A DNA stretch of 64,000 nt from Paracoccaceae bacterium (lineage in GTDB: Bacteria > Pseudomonadota > Alphaproteobacteria > Rhodobacterales > Rhodobacteraceae). Every line of letters begins with the position of its first letter. The first letter of the stretch is position 1. Under the pieces are notes generated by a model that worked only from the letters and a program-made list of their open reading frames with translations, ran no database searches and had not been told where the DNA came from. Positions 43,016 to 51,989 of the stretch are shown piece after piece. The stretch is taken from contig JACKKD010000003.1 in NCBI GenBank assembly GCA_020637675.1, positions 434,001 to 498,000 of the forward strand. Reading direction: 5' to 3'. The translations under genes and the position numbers were made by a program.

Positions 43016-43041
43016 GGGGGCGAGGGCGCCGGACCGCGCCT

Positions 43042-43680
43042 TCAGATGCGAAAGAGCCTCTGGGTCAGCCGCGGCATGAGGCCCTTGAACCGCAGGGGCG
43101 CGTCCGTCGCCGCGAGGCAGATGCAGGGCGCGCCGGGTCCAGCCACGGGCACGTGGGTCAGGTCGTTGTCCGCGACCTCCAGATCGCCCACGCCGAAGCG
43201 GTCCGTCTCGTCGACGAAGCTGCCTTGCAGCACGAGCGTCAGTTCGATCCCGTTATGACCGTGCTCCGGCACCGCCTGGCCGGCGGGGATGTGGAGCAGT
43301 CGCACGCTGCCCTCCGCCCCCGCGTGCAGGATGCACTGCCGGACGCCGAGACCGAGCGACTTCCAGCGCGGCGGGGCACCCTTCAGCGCCTCGACCAGCG
43401 GCCCGGGATAGATACCCGACCGGCGCGGAGGTGCGGCGGGCGCCGGCGGAGCGGCGTCGAGCCGGGAGAGCACAGCCGCACGCAGGCCAGAGGACAGGTC
43501 CGCGGCCGCCGCCTCCTCCAGCGCCGCACCGCCGAGCGCCTCTTGGGAGTGAAGCCGAGCACGGCACTCGTCGCAGAGCGAGACGTGCGACGCCACGACA
43601 AGTCCGAAAGGATAGTCGAGTGCGCCCGTCGCGTAGTCGCGCATCATCGGGTCGGGAACATGGTGCCTGATTTCGTTCAT
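43042..43680 (-). CDS. chrR: ChrR-type zinc-dependent anti-sigma factor (cupin)
   Basis: 212 residues. The N-terminal anti-sigma domain has an early His pair (EIRHHVPD) and HVSLCDECRARL, the H-x3-C-x2-C zinc site. The C-terminal cupin domain (about 110-190) shows LLHIPAGQAVPEHGHNGIE. In Rhodobacter sphaeroides ChrR holds RpoE inactive until singlet oxygen or peroxide triggers its breakdown. It overlaps rpoE by four bases and is thus coproduced with its target. Confidence 0.92.
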   Translation of the reverse strand: MNEIRHHVPDPMMRDYATGALDYPFGLVVASHVSLCDECRARLHSQEALGGAALEEAAAADLSSGLRAAVLSRLDAAPPAPAAPPRRSGIYPGPLVEALKGAPPRWKSLGLGVRQCILHAGAEGSVRLLHIPAGQAVPEHGHNGIELTLVLQGSFVDETDRFGVGDLEVADNDLTHVPVAGPGAPCICLAATDAPLRFKGLMPRLTQRLFRI

Positions 43681-44285
43681 TTCCTGCGAAGTCCCTGAAG
43701 CTCGTGACGGAGCCTGTCCATCCCGAGCCTTATCCTTGCCTTGATGGTTCCGAGCGGCAGACCGGTCGTGTCACGGATCTCGACATGGGTCAGTTCGCCG
43801 AGATAGGCCCGCTCGATCATCTGCCGCTGTTCCGGCTTCAGCCGCGCCAGCGCGTTGCGCAGTGCCGCCGCCTCCTGCTCGAGGCCGAGGATCTGGTCGG
43901 AATCGGGGCTCGGGTCCACCTCGACCGTCAGTTCCTCGGGCTCCGGCCGCCGCTTGCGGCGGGCGAGGTCGATCTGGCGGTTGCGGGCAATGCGGTAGAT
44001 CCATCCCGCAACCGGCGCGCGGGCTGCGTCGAACTGGTGGGCGTTCTGCCAGACGGAGAGCATCACGTCCTGAACGATGTCCTCTGCCTCCGCCGCACTC
44101 GCGCCCGACCGCATCGCCACCGCCTTGAGCCGGGGCGCATAAAAGTCAAAGAGCCGGGCGAAAGCCGCCCGGTCGCGGCGGTCCCTGACCGCGATCATCC
44201 AGGCGGTCTGCGCCCCCGTATCTGTGGCTGCGCGGGTCGCCTGTTCCGTTCCGGCCTCAGCCTTTATCCCCGACCTGTCCGGCAT
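43677..44285 (-). CDS. rpoE: ECF sigma factor RpoE (singlet-oxygen response type)
   Basis: 202 residues from the chosen ATG. Region 2 is RAAFARLFDFYAPRLKAV through DIVQDVMLSVWQNAHQF and WIYRIARNRQIDLAR. Region 4 is LARLKPEQRQMIERAYLG and GLPLGTIKARIRLGMDRLRH. Other in-frame ATGs are at 44312, 44366 and 44384; none has a convincing ribosome-binding site, so the N-terminus is uncertain. ATG 44384 lies right at the expected transcription start of the RpoE-type promoter at 44389-44418, which would make that form leaderless. It forms an operon with chrR. Confidence 0.9.
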   Translation of the reverse strand: MPDRSGIKAEAGTEQATRAATDTGAQTAWMIAVRDRRDRAAFARLFDFYAPRLKAVAMRSGASAAEAEDIVQDVMLSVWQNAHQFDAARAPVAGWIYRIARNRQIDLARRKRRPEPEELTVEVDPSPDSDQILGLEQEAAALRNALARLKPEQRQMIERAYLGELTHVEIRDTTGLPLGTIKARIRLGMDRLRHELQGLRRK

Positions 44286-44388
44286 CCGCCGCCCACCCGC
44301 CTGTCTGGCCATGACCAGTCCGGCCGCGTTGGCGCGGCACGTGACGGGGGCGACTGTCGCAGGCATCGGGTCGAGGTTCAACATGCTC

Positions 44389-44418
44389 CTGATACGGAGG
44401 GACTGCGAGGATGGATCA
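44389..44418 (-). promoter_or_regulatory. RpoE-type promoter of rpoE-chrR
   Basis: On the minus strand TGATCC (44418-44413) is followed by 18 bases and TATCAG (44394-44389). TGATCC with an 18-base spacer matches what is known of RpoE promoters in Rhodobacter sphaeroides. It implies autoregulation of rpoE-chrR. Confidence 0.75.
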
Positions 44419-44427
44419 CAAAAAGAG

Positions 44428-44457
44428 TGATCCGGACGGCGGGGGGATGCGTAGAAA
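44428..44457 (+). promoter_or_regulatory. RpoE-type promoter of the FAD-oxidoreductase operon
   Basis: TGATCC (44428-44433), 18 bases, then TAGAAA (44452-44457), about 20 bases before the ATG at 44481. Its -35 hexamer is the mirror image of the one serving rpoE, separated by nine bases (GGATCA-9-TGATCC). The -10 is less canonical than that of rpoE. Confidence 0.65.
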
Positions 44458-44480
44458 GGCGAAACTCCGGGAGTTCATGA

Positions 44481-45761
44481 ATGTCCTTTGATGCCCCCCC
44501 CCTCGCCGGCAGGCGGATCGCCGTGATCGGCGGCGGCGTGTCCGGCCTTGCCGCCGCCTACCGGCTGGCGCCCCGCCACCGCGTCACACTCTTCGAGGCG
44601 GAGTCGCGGCTCGGCGGGCATGCGCGGACGGTGATCGCCGGGCGACGCGGGGACCAGACTGTCGATACCGGCTTCATCGTCTTCAATTACGTCAACTATC
44701 CGCACCTGACCGAGATGTTTGCCGATCTTGACGTGCCGGTCGCCAAGAGTTGCATGAGTTTCGGCGCGACGATCGACGGGGGCCGCGTGGAATACGGGCT
44801 GATGAACCTCTCGGCCATCACCGCGCAGAGGCGTAACGCGCTGAGGCCGTCCTACCTCAGGATGCTCCGTGACATCTTCCGATTCAATGCGCAGGCCGAA
44901 GCCGCGGTCAAGGACGACACGATGACCATCGCCGATCTCGTCGACCGGCTACGGCTCGGCCCCTGGTTCCGGCACTACTACCTCATGCCGATCTGCGGCG
45001 CGATCTGGTCGACGCCGACCGACCGGATCGGCCAGTTTCCGGCCCGCGCGCTGGTGAACTTCTTCCGCAACCACGCGCTCCTTTCGGCCTGGGGACAGCA
45101 CCAGTGGTGGACGGTCGATGGCGGCAGCGTGGAATATGTCCGCCGGCTTCAGGCGCGCCTCGCGGCCACGGGCTGCGACCTTCGCCCCGGCACTCCGGTC
45201 CGCGCGGTCAGCCGCGACGCCCTCGGGCCGATGGTGCATACCGGCAAGGCCGAACCCGAACGCTTCGACGAGGTCATCCTCGCCTGCCACTCCGACCAGG
45301 CGCTGCGCCTTCTCTCCCAGCCCACCGCCGAGGAACGGCACATCCTGTCGCGCCTGCGCTATCAGGACAATCGTGTCGTCCTCCATGCCGATGCCGGGCA
45401 GATGCCGCGCCGCCGCCGCTGCTGGTCAAGCTGGGTCTACCGCGCCGATACCCGCCGGCCCGCCACGCGGATCGGCGTCACCTACTGGATGAACAAGCTG
45501 CAGAACATCCCCGCGGACGACCCGATGTTCATCTCGCTGAACCCCGCCGACGAGATCCCGGACCATCTCGTCTATGACGACACGGTCTTCCGCCATCCCG
45601 TCTTCGACACCGCCGCCTTTGCGGCGCAGGCGGAGTTGGGCGCGATCCAGGGCAAGAACCGGACATGGTTCGCCGGCGCCTGGACACGCTACGGCTTTCA
45701 CGAGGACGGCTTTGCAAGCGCGGTCCGCATCGCCGAGGCGATGGAGCCTCAGCCGGCATGA
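44481..45761 (+). CDS. FAD-dependent oxidoreductase (amine-oxidase-like; UfaD-like candidate)
   Basis: 426 residues. The FAD loop is RIAVIGGGVSGLAAAYRL followed by LGGHARTV, and FAGAWTRYGFHEDGF is the C-terminal FAD contact. Family members in Rhodobacter sphaeroides lie in the RpoE regulon and, as I recall, belong to genes tied to furan fatty acid formation; that link is from memory. First gene of a five-gene operon with overlapping ends, behind the RpoE-type promoter at 44428-44457. GGGAG is seven bases before the ATG. Confidence 0.88.
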   Translation: MSFDAPPLAGRRIAVIGGGVSGLAAAYRLAPRHRVTLFEAESRLGGHARTVIAGRRGDQTVDTGFIVFNYVNYPHLTEMFADLDVPVAKSCMSFGATIDGGRVEYGLMNLSAITAQRRNALRPSYLRMLRDIFRFNAQAEAAVKDDTMTIADLVDRLRLGPWFRHYYLMPICGAIWSTPTDRIGQFPARALVNFFRNHALLSAWGQHQWWTVDGGSVEYVRRLQARLAATGCDLRPGTPVRAVSRDALGPMVHTGKAEPERFDEVILACHSDQALRLLSQPTAEERHILSRLRYQDNRVVLHADAGQMPRRRRCWSSWVYRADTRRPATRIGVTYWMNKLQNIPADDPMFISLNPADEIPDHLVYDDTVFRHPVFDTAAFAAQAELGAIQGKNRTWFAGAWTRYGFHEDGFASAVRIAEAMEPQPA

Positions 45762-46513
45762 TCTTCGCCCCGGAACACATTGCGGGGCACACGACCCACG
45801 CGCGGCGGGGCAGCATTGCCAATGCCTTCCGCTACGGGGTGGATTACGTGCTGATCGACCCGGCGGTTCGGTCGGGCCCGCGGCTTTTCTCGCGCAACCG
45901 CTTCAACCTCGCCGCCGTCCACGACCGCGACCACGGCGGCCCGCGCCGGGCAGGGCAGGGGGCGGGATGGGCGCACCGGGTGCTCGAGACCCGCGGCTTG
46001 CCGCGCGCGGGCTACGACCGGCTCCTGCTCCTCACCCAGCCGCGCTTCATGGGCTACGGCTTCAACCCCGTGTCCTTCTGGCTCGCGCTCAGGCGAGGGG
46101 AACTTGTGGCCGTCATCGCCGAGGTCAACAACACCTTCGGCGATCGCCACAGCTACCTCTGCGCCAACCCCGGCTATGCGCCGATCGGCCCGGCCGACAG
46201 GATCGAGGCGGCGAAGATATTCCATGTCTCGCCATTCCAGAAGGTCGCGGGTGGATACACCTTCGGTTTCCTCCTCGCCCCGGACCGGATCGCCATAACC
46301 ATCGCCTTCCGCCACGGCGAAGAGGGCCTTTTCGCCACGCTCGCAGGGCCCCGCCGTCCCCTGACAAGCCGCTCGCTACTCGCCGCCGGATTCCGCCGGC
46401 CGGCGGGCGCGCTTCGCACGGTCGCGCTCATCCACTGGCAGGCGCTGAAGCTCTGGATGAAGCGGGCGCCCTTCCGGCCGCGCCCGTCGCCGCCCGAGCG
46501 AGAGGTAAGCTGA
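45758..46513 (+). CDS. DUF1365 family protein
   Basis: 251 residues. DUF1365 features: HTTHARRGSIANAFRYGVDY at the N-terminus, RVLETRGLPRAGYDRLLLLT, FNPVSFW and AEVNNTFGDRHSY with FHVSPFQ. The reaction is unknown, but the family is nearly always beside the FAD oxidoreductase and, in several bacteria, cyclopropane fatty acid synthase genes, which suggests lipid modification. Overlaps the FAD gene by four bases and the MFS gene by one. Confidence 0.9.
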   Translation: MIFAPEHIAGHTTHARRGSIANAFRYGVDYVLIDPAVRSGPRLFSRNRFNLAAVHDRDHGGPRRAGQGAGWAHRVLETRGLPRAGYDRLLLLTQPRFMGYGFNPVSFWLALRRGELVAVIAEVNNTFGDRHSYLCANPGYAPIGPADRIEAAKIFHVSPFQKVAGGYTFGFLLAPDRIAITIAFRHGEEGLFATLAGPRRPLTSRSLLAAGFRRPAGALRTVALIHWQALKLWMKRAPFRPRPSPPEREVS

Positions 46514-47769
46514 TGCCCGCGGCCCGCGTCCATTCCGCGCCCGACCGGGCGACGCTGTTGCGCACCGGTGCCTTCGCGGCGATGCTGGCGACCGCCGGCC
46601 TGCCGCTCTACATCCACCTGCCGCGCTTCGCCGGCAGCGAACTGGGGCTTTCGCTCGGGACGCTCGGCGCCCTGCTCATCGCGCTCAGGATCTTCGACCT
46701 CGTGCAGGACCCGTTCCTCGGCCGGCTGGTAGACCGCTTCCCCGTGGCGCGCGGCGGCTTCGCGGCGCTTGCCGCGGCCGGCCTCGCGGCGGGATTCGTG
46801 ATGCTCTTCTCGCTCGCTCCGCCAACTGCCCCGGCGCTCTGGCTCGCCCTCTCGCTCATGCTGCTCTTCACGGCTTTCAGCCTCGCCACGATCCTGCTCT
46901 ACGGGCAGGGCGTGGCGCTGGCCGGGGCGGGCGGCGGCCACTTCGGCCTCGCCGGCGCGCGCGAGGCGGGCCTTCTCGCCGGGGTCATCCTCGCCGCTGC
47001 GGCTCCCTCCGCCCTTGCCGCGCTGCTCGGGTCAGACCGCGCCTATGTTGCCTTCGGGTTCCTTCTCGCCGCGCTCGCGTTAGGCATCTGGGCCGTCACG
47101 CGCCCGCTCTGGGGGCCGGCGCGCCGGTCCATCGCGCCGCTCTCGCTCGCCAGCCTGCGAAGCTCGGGCGCGGGCGGGCTACTACTCCTCGCGCTCCTCA
47201 ATGCGACGCCGGTGGCACTCACCTCCACGCTCTTTCTCTTTTTCGTCGAGGACCGCCTCGCGCTGCCGGCCCTCGCCGGGCCGTTCCTGATCCTCTTCTT
47301 CGCCGCCGCCGGCCTGTCCGCCCCGCTCTGGGGCGCCCTGGCGGGGCGGATCGGGCCGCGCGCGAGCCTTCTGGCGGGCATGAGCCTCGCGGTCCTCGCC
47401 TTCGCCGGTGCCGTGACTCTCGGTCCCGGCGACGCGCTTGCCTTCGCGCTCATCTCGGCGGCCTCCGGCGCGGCACTCGGCGCCGACATGGTGATCCTGC
47501 CGGCGCTTTTCGCCGCGGCGCTCGACCGTGCGGGCCTGCCCGCCGGCCAGGCGTTCGGCCTTTGGGCCGTGGCCTCCAAGCTTGCCCTCGCCGCCGCTGC
47601 CGCCCTTGCGCTGCCCCTCCTCGAGATCCGGGGCTACACGCCCGGCGGCCCGAACGGCGACGGCGCCCTCGCCACGCTCACCTTCGCCTATGCCGTGCTG
47701 CCCTGCCTCCTGAAGCTCGGCGTCATCGCGCTCCTGATCTTCCAGCCTCTGCCCGGAGCACGGACATGA
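46513..47769 (+). CDS. MFS transporter (GPH-like)
   Basis: 418 residues with about 12 hydrophobic helices. The first cytoplasmic loop LRIFDLVQDPFLGRLVDRF is typical of the glycoside-pentoside-hexuronide branch. Substrate unknown; a lipid precursor or a stress metabolite is possible from context. The ATG overlaps the DUF1365 stop by one base, and the stop overlaps the next gene by four. Confidence 0.87.
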   Translation: MPAARVHSAPDRATLLRTGAFAAMLATAGLPLYIHLPRFAGSELGLSLGTLGALLIALRIFDLVQDPFLGRLVDRFPVARGGFAALAAAGLAAGFVMLFSLAPPTAPALWLALSLMLLFTAFSLATILLYGQGVALAGAGGGHFGLAGAREAGLLAGVILAAAAPSALAALLGSDRAYVAFGFLLAALALGIWAVTRPLWGPARRSIAPLSLASLRSSGAGGLLLLALLNATPVALTSTLFLFFVEDRLALPALAGPFLILFFAAAGLSAPLWGALAGRIGPRASLLAGMSLAVLAFAGAVTLGPGDALAFALISAASGAALGADMVILPALFAAALDRAGLPAGQAFGLWAVASKLALAAAAALALPLLEIRGYTPGGPNGDGALATLTFAYAVLPCLLKLGVIALLIFQPLPGART

Positions 47770-48314
47770 AGACCCTGCTGTTCCTCGCGCTCGCCGCGCT
47801 CACCGCCGTTCTCGTCCAGCGTGCCTTCTTCAGCTTCGCCGCGCAGAAGATCACAGACTACGCCGACACCGGGCCTAAGATGGACATCCGCCAGCACCTC
47901 TCGGGCCGGCTCCTCTCCGAAGGAGTGATCTTCGGTCCTGACGGGCGCGCCGCCACCCGCTTCGTGGCCGTCATGCACGGCACATGGGAGGGTGACCGCG
48001 GCACGCTTTCGGAAAGCTTCCAGTATGCCAACGGCGCGGTGCAGGATCGCCGCTGGACCCTGGCAGTCGCGCCGGACGGACGGTTCACCGCAACCGCCGC
48101 CGACATCATCGGCACCGCGGCAGGGGAGCAGGCGGGCGCGGTGGCGCACCTGACTTACAGGATCCGGCTCCCCGAAGCCTCGGGCGGCCATGTGCTCGAC
48201 GCGACGGACTGGCTCTACCTGATGGAGAACGGCACCATCATGAACCGGTCCGAGATGCGGAAGTTCGGCGTGAAGGTGGCCGAACTCGTCGCCACGATCC
48301 GGCCGGCCCCGTGA
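47766..48314 (+). CDS. DUF3833 family protein, likely exported lipoprotein-like
   Basis: 182 residues. N-terminal hydrophobic segment (LLFLALAALTAVLVQRAFF) then a beta-rich domain with IRQHLSGRLLSEGVIFGPDG and WLYLMENGTIMNRSEMRKFG, as in DUF3833. There is no lipobox Cys, unlike many relatives, so a membrane anchor is likely. Function unknown. Overlaps neighbours on both sides by four bases. Confidence 0.85.
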   Translation: MKTLLFLALAALTAVLVQRAFFSFAAQKITDYADTGPKMDIRQHLSGRLLSEGVIFGPDGRAATRFVAVMHGTWEGDRGTLSESFQYANGAVQDRRWTLAVAPDGRFTATAADIIGTAAGEQAGAVAHLTYRIRLPEASGGHVLDATDWLYLMENGTIMNRSEMRKFGVKVAELVATIRPAP

Positions 48315-49060
48315 CCGCGCTTTCGGGGCGGACCTACTGGATCGTGGGGGCAAGCGAGGGGCTCGGCCGGGCGCTGGCGCTGGCGCTTTCGCGCGAGGGC
48401 GCGCGGCTCGTCCTGTCTGCCCGCAGTGCCGGCAGGCTGTCGCGGCTGGCGGCGGAGGCGGGAGGGGCGCGTGTCCTGCCATTCGACGTGACAGATGCGG
48501 CGGCCGTCGCCTGCGCCGTGGCGGAAGCGGGCGTCGTGGACGGCGTGATCTACGCTGCAGGGCGCTACGAACCGATGACGGCCGCCGCCTGGAACCCGGA
48601 GGAGGCTGCCGCGATCGCCGAGGTGAACTTCGTGGGCGCCTTGCGTCTTCTCGGCCAGGTCGTGCCCGGAATGGTGCGGCGTGGCACGGGCCATGTCGTC
48701 ATCGTCGGCTCCCTCTCCGCCCACCGTGGTCTGCCGGGGGCGATCGGATACGGTGCGTCGAAGGCGGCACTGCTCAGCCTCGCCGAGACGATGAGCGCCG
48801 ACTTGCGCGGGACCGGCGTGAGGGTCCAGATCGCCAATCCGGGCTTCATCCGCACGCGGCTGACCGCGAAGAACGCCTTTGCCATGCCGCAACTGATGGA
48901 ACCCGAGGATGCCGCCGCCCGCGTCGTCGCGCTGATGCGGTCCTCGCGCTTCCGCGCGGACTTTCCCGCTCCCTTCGCATGGCTCTTCACGCTCGGCCGC
49001 TGCCTGCCGCTCGCGCTCTTGCACCGTATCGTCGGGCGGGGAGGTCCGGGCGGGGCGTGA
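48311..49060 (+). CDS. Short-chain dehydrogenase/reductase
   Basis: 249 residues. The NAD(P) loop is WIVGASEGLGRALALAL; the catalytic Ser is in VIVGSLSAH and Tyr-x3-Lys in IGYGASKAALLS. GTG start, overlapping the DUF3833 stop by four bases. Last gene of the RpoE-linked operon. A reductase of a fatty aldehyde or ketone would fit a lipid pathway but is inference. Confidence 0.9.
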   Translation: MTALSGRTYWIVGASEGLGRALALALSREGARLVLSARSAGRLSRLAAEAGGARVLPFDVTDAAAVACAVAEAGVVDGVIYAAGRYEPMTAAAWNPEEAAAIAEVNFVGALRLLGQVVPGMVRRGTGHVVIVGSLSAHRGLPGAIGYGASKAALLSLAETMSADLRGTGVRVQIANPGFIRTRLTAKNAFAMPQLMEPEDAAARVVALMRSSRFRADFPAPFAWLFTLGRCLPLALLHRIVGRGGPGGA

Positions 49061-49113
49061 CCTGCCCAGGTGCCCCCGGGCACCGCATCGGCATCTGCGC
49101 CCCGGGGCGCAGA

Positions 49114-49162
49114 GACGGACCGCGCCCGCTGACTCGCTCCTCCAGGCCAGGCGCGGTCCGTC
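49114..49162. terminator. Long hairpin between convergent genes
   Basis: GACGGACCGCGCC (49114-49126) and GGCGCGGTCCGTC (49150-49162) form a perfect 13-base stem with a 23-base loop. A second perfect palindrome, CTGCGCCCCGGGGCGCAG (49095-49112), lies just before it. Placed between the convergent SDR and UbiH genes, a bidirectional terminator is likely, though there is no T run. Confidence 0.6.
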
Positions 49163-49199
49163 ACCCTTGTGCGCCGGGGCCCGCGTTGGCCGACGCAGC

Positions 49200-50426
49200 C
49201 TAAATCGCACGCCCCTGCAAGAGCCGGGGCGGCGTTCCCGCGATCCCGGCGGCCTGCCGGATGAAGGCGCGTTTCAGCGGCGGCAATGCGCCAACGAGGC
49301 CGAGCCCGAGGTCGCGCACGCCGCGCAGAAGAGGATTGTCGTTGGAAAAGAGCCGGTTGACCGTATCCATCCCGAGCGCGAGCAGCGTGGAGTCGAAGCG
49401 CCGCCAGCTCTGGTACCGAGCGAGCACATCCTCCGCGCCGATGTCCTCGCCACGCCGGTGCGCCTCCACGACAACCTCGGCCAAGGCGCCGACATCGCGG
49501 AACCCGAGGTTCAGGCCCTGTCCGGCGATCGGGTGGACGCCATGCGCCGCGTCGCCGACGAGCGCCACGCGCGACGCCACATAGGCATTGGCGAGCGTGA
49601 GGTTCAGGGGATAGCTGAACCGCTTGCCCGCCAGCGTGACGGCACCGAGGAAATCGCCGAACCGGGGCCGCAGAACCTCAAGGAACTCCGCGTCGCCCAA
49701 GGCGGCGATGGCCTTCGCGGTCCCGTCCCGCTCGCTCCAGACGATCGAGGACCGGTTGCCCTTCAGCGGCAGGATGGCGAGCGGGCCCGAGGGCATGAAG
49801 AACTGGTGCGCGATGCCACCGTGCGGGCGCTCGTGCGCCACCGCGCAGACGAGCGCGGTCTGGCCGTAGCCCCAGCCGGTCCGCCCGATGCCGGCGCGCG
49901 TGGCCGTCCCCGACTGCCGACCATCGCACCCTGCCAGCACCCGCCCGGTGAGCCTCTGCCCGTCCGAAAGCGTCACCGTGATCCCCGCGGCCCCCGGCTC
50001 CTGTCCCGTCACCGTCGTCGCGGGCAGGTGGGTGATCGCCGGCTCCGCCCGCATCGCCTCGAGGAAGGCTGCGTAGAGGTGGCGGTCCTCGACCATGAAG
50101 CCCATCGGGCCTTCCTCGATCTCGGCCGAATCGAAATGCAGGAAGAAGCGCGACGGTCCCTCGCCCGGCCGCCCGTCCGAGGTCTTGATCTCGTTGATCG
50201 GCTGCGCGTCTCGGGCGAGCCGGTCCCAGACCCCCACCGCCGCCAGAAGCCGCTTCGAGGCGATGGCCAGCGCATAGGCCCGCCCGTCGAAATCCGCCTC
50301 TGCCCGCGCCGTCGCGGGCTGCGCGTCGATCACGGTGACCGGCAGCCCGGCCTGCGCCAGCGCAAGCGCCAGCGCCGGGCCGTTCAGCCCGCCGCCGGTG
50401 ATGATCACATCCGCATCGTAACGCAT
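49200..50426 (-). CDS. UbiH/UbiF/COQ6-family FAD monooxygenase
   Basis: 408 residues. N-terminal FAD loop VIITGGGLNGPALALALAQ, DGR in the middle (VLAGCDGRQS) and the second FAD motif VALVGDAAHGVHPIAGQGLN. The family hydroxylates the ubiquinone ring at C-5, C-6 or C-1, and the exact position cannot be told from sequence here. GGAGG is two bases before the ATG at 50426; a longer start at 50462 is possible. Diverges from the amidase across about 80 bases. Confidence 0.88.
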   Translation of the reverse strand: MRYDADVIITGGGLNGPALALALAQAGLPVTVIDAQPATARAEADFDGRAYALAIASKRLLAAVGVWDRLARDAQPINEIKTSDGRPGEGPSRFFLHFDSAEIEEGPMGFMVEDRHLYAAFLEAMRAEPAITHLPATTVTGQEPGAAGITVTLSDGQRLTGRVLAGCDGRQSGTATRAGIGRTGWGYGQTALVCAVAHERPHGGIAHQFFMPSGPLAILPLKGNRSSIVWSERDGTAKAIAALGDAEFLEVLRPRFGDFLGAVTLAGKRFSYPLNLTLANAYVASRVALVGDAAHGVHPIAGQGLNLGFRDVGALAEVVVEAHRRGEDIGAEDVLARYQSWRRFDSTLLALGMDTVNRLFSNDNPLLRGVRDLGLGLVGALPPLKRAFIRQAAGIAGTPPRLLQGRAI

Positions 50427-50506
50427 GACCTCCACTATCCCCGCCCGGCCGGGATTGTCCATGCGGTCGCCTGCCGCTACCGTCCTGAGAAAGCAGGGAG
50501 GCGGGC

Positions 50507-51835
50507 ATGGCGGAATGGCGGCAGATGAGCGCGGGCGACCTCGGCCGGGCGATCGGTCGGGGCGAGATCGACCCCGAGGAACTCACCGCCGCATTCCTCG
50601 ACGCGATCTGCGCCCATGCCATGAAGGACCGCATCTACGCGCGCCTGACCGAGGACCGCGCGCTCCAGGAAGCGGCCGCCGCCGCCCGCCGCGCGAGGGC
50701 GGGGCTCCGTCTCTCGCCCCTCGACGGGGTGCCGATCTCGTGGAAGGACCTCTTCGACACCGCCGGCGTCGAGACCGAGGCCGGCTCGCGGCTCCTCGAA
50801 GGCCGCGTGCCCGCCGCCGACGCGGCGGTCCTGCGCAACGCCACCCAACAGGGCCTCGTCTGCCTCGGCAAGACCCACATGACCGAGCTTGCCTTCTCCG
50901 GCCTCGGCCTCAACCCGATGACGGCGACGCCACCCAATGCCCACGATCCGGCGCTCGCCCCCGGCGGCTCGTCCTCCGGCGCGGCGGCCTCGACCGCCCT
51001 CGGCCTCGCGGCGTCGGGGATCGGCTCGGATACCAACGGCTCGGTCCGAATTCCCGCCGCCTGGAATGACCTCGTCGGGCTCAAGACGACGTCCGGACGC
51101 CTCTCTCTCAAGGGCGTCGTGCCCTTGTGCGAGAGCTTCGACACGGCCGGTCCGCTGACCCGCACGGTCGAGGATGCGGCGCTGCTGCTCGCCGCGCTCG
51201 AAGGCGGCAAGCCTGCCGATCTCAGGGGTGCGTCCCTGAAGGGTTGCCGCTTCCTCGTCCTCGAAAACGTAGTGCACCAGGACATCCGCCCCGAACCACT
51301 GGCCGGATTCAACCATGCACTCGAACGCCTTGCCGATGCCGGGGCAAACCTCGTGCGTGGCGCGTTTCCCGAGATCGCCGAGGCGCTAGGCCTTTCCGGC
51401 TCGCTCACCGCGACCGAGGCCTACGCCACCTGGCGGACCGAGATCGAGGCCGCGCCGCAGCGGATGTACCCGCCGATCCTCGAACGCTTCCGCGGCGGCG
51501 CCCAGCACTCGGGGGTCGATTTCGTCGCCGCCTGGCGCTGGCTCCGCGCGCTGCGCGAGGTCTGGGCCACCCGCACGGCCGCCTTCGACGCCGTGCTGCT
51601 GCCGACCACGCCAAACCTGCCGCCCGAGACGGAGCGCCTTCTCGCCGACGAGGCATACTTCGCCGCCGAGAACCTGCTGGCGCTTCGCAATACACGGATC
51701 GGCAGTCTCATGGGCCTCTGCGCCCTGACCTTGCCAACCGGCGTGCCGATGACCGGGATAATGCTCCTCGGTCGCCCGATGGGCGAGGAGCGGCTTCTCC
51801 GCCTCGGCGCGGCGGCGGAACGGGCGCTGGCCTGA
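50507..51835 (+). CDS. Amidase signature-family protein (second)
   Basis: 442 residues. Lys in VPISWKDLFDTAG, the cis-Ser in GGSSSGAAAS and the nucleophile Ser in SDTNGSVRIPAAWND. It differs clearly from the amidase at 32519-33946. GGGAGG precedes the ATG by five bases. The substrate is unknown, and it is not GatA because gatB/gatC are absent. Confidence 0.88.
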   Translation: MAEWRQMSAGDLGRAIGRGEIDPEELTAAFLDAICAHAMKDRIYARLTEDRALQEAAAAARRARAGLRLSPLDGVPISWKDLFDTAGVETEAGSRLLEGRVPAADAAVLRNATQQGLVCLGKTHMTELAFSGLGLNPMTATPPNAHDPALAPGGSSSGAAASTALGLAASGIGSDTNGSVRIPAAWNDLVGLKTTSGRLSLKGVVPLCESFDTAGPLTRTVEDAALLLAALEGGKPADLRGASLKGCRFLVLENVVHQDIRPEPLAGFNHALERLADAGANLVRGAFPEIAEALGLSGSLTATEAYATWRTEIEAAPQRMYPPILERFRGGAQHSGVDFVAAWRWLRALREVWATRTAAFDAVLLPTTPNLPPETERLLADEAYFAAENLLALRNTRIGSLMGLCALTLPTGVPMTGIMLLGRPMGEERLLRLGAAAERALA

Positions 51836-51989
51836 AGGGTTCCGTGGCGGTCCCGCCAATGCAGGGGCCGAAAAGCCACAATTCCCCACTGCCAGCCCCC
51901 GGAAAGCATTGCTTTTTCTGGACCGCGCGCACGCGGCCCGCTAGATTGCGTTCAAACGGGGCGGAACGACTCCGGCAATTGAGGCAGCA

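Noticed and set aside
49167..50528. Long rightward open frame of 453 codons opposite the UbiH-family gene
   Set aside because: It is the antisense shadow of a clear FAD monooxygenase; composition is Arg/Pro-rich with no motif.
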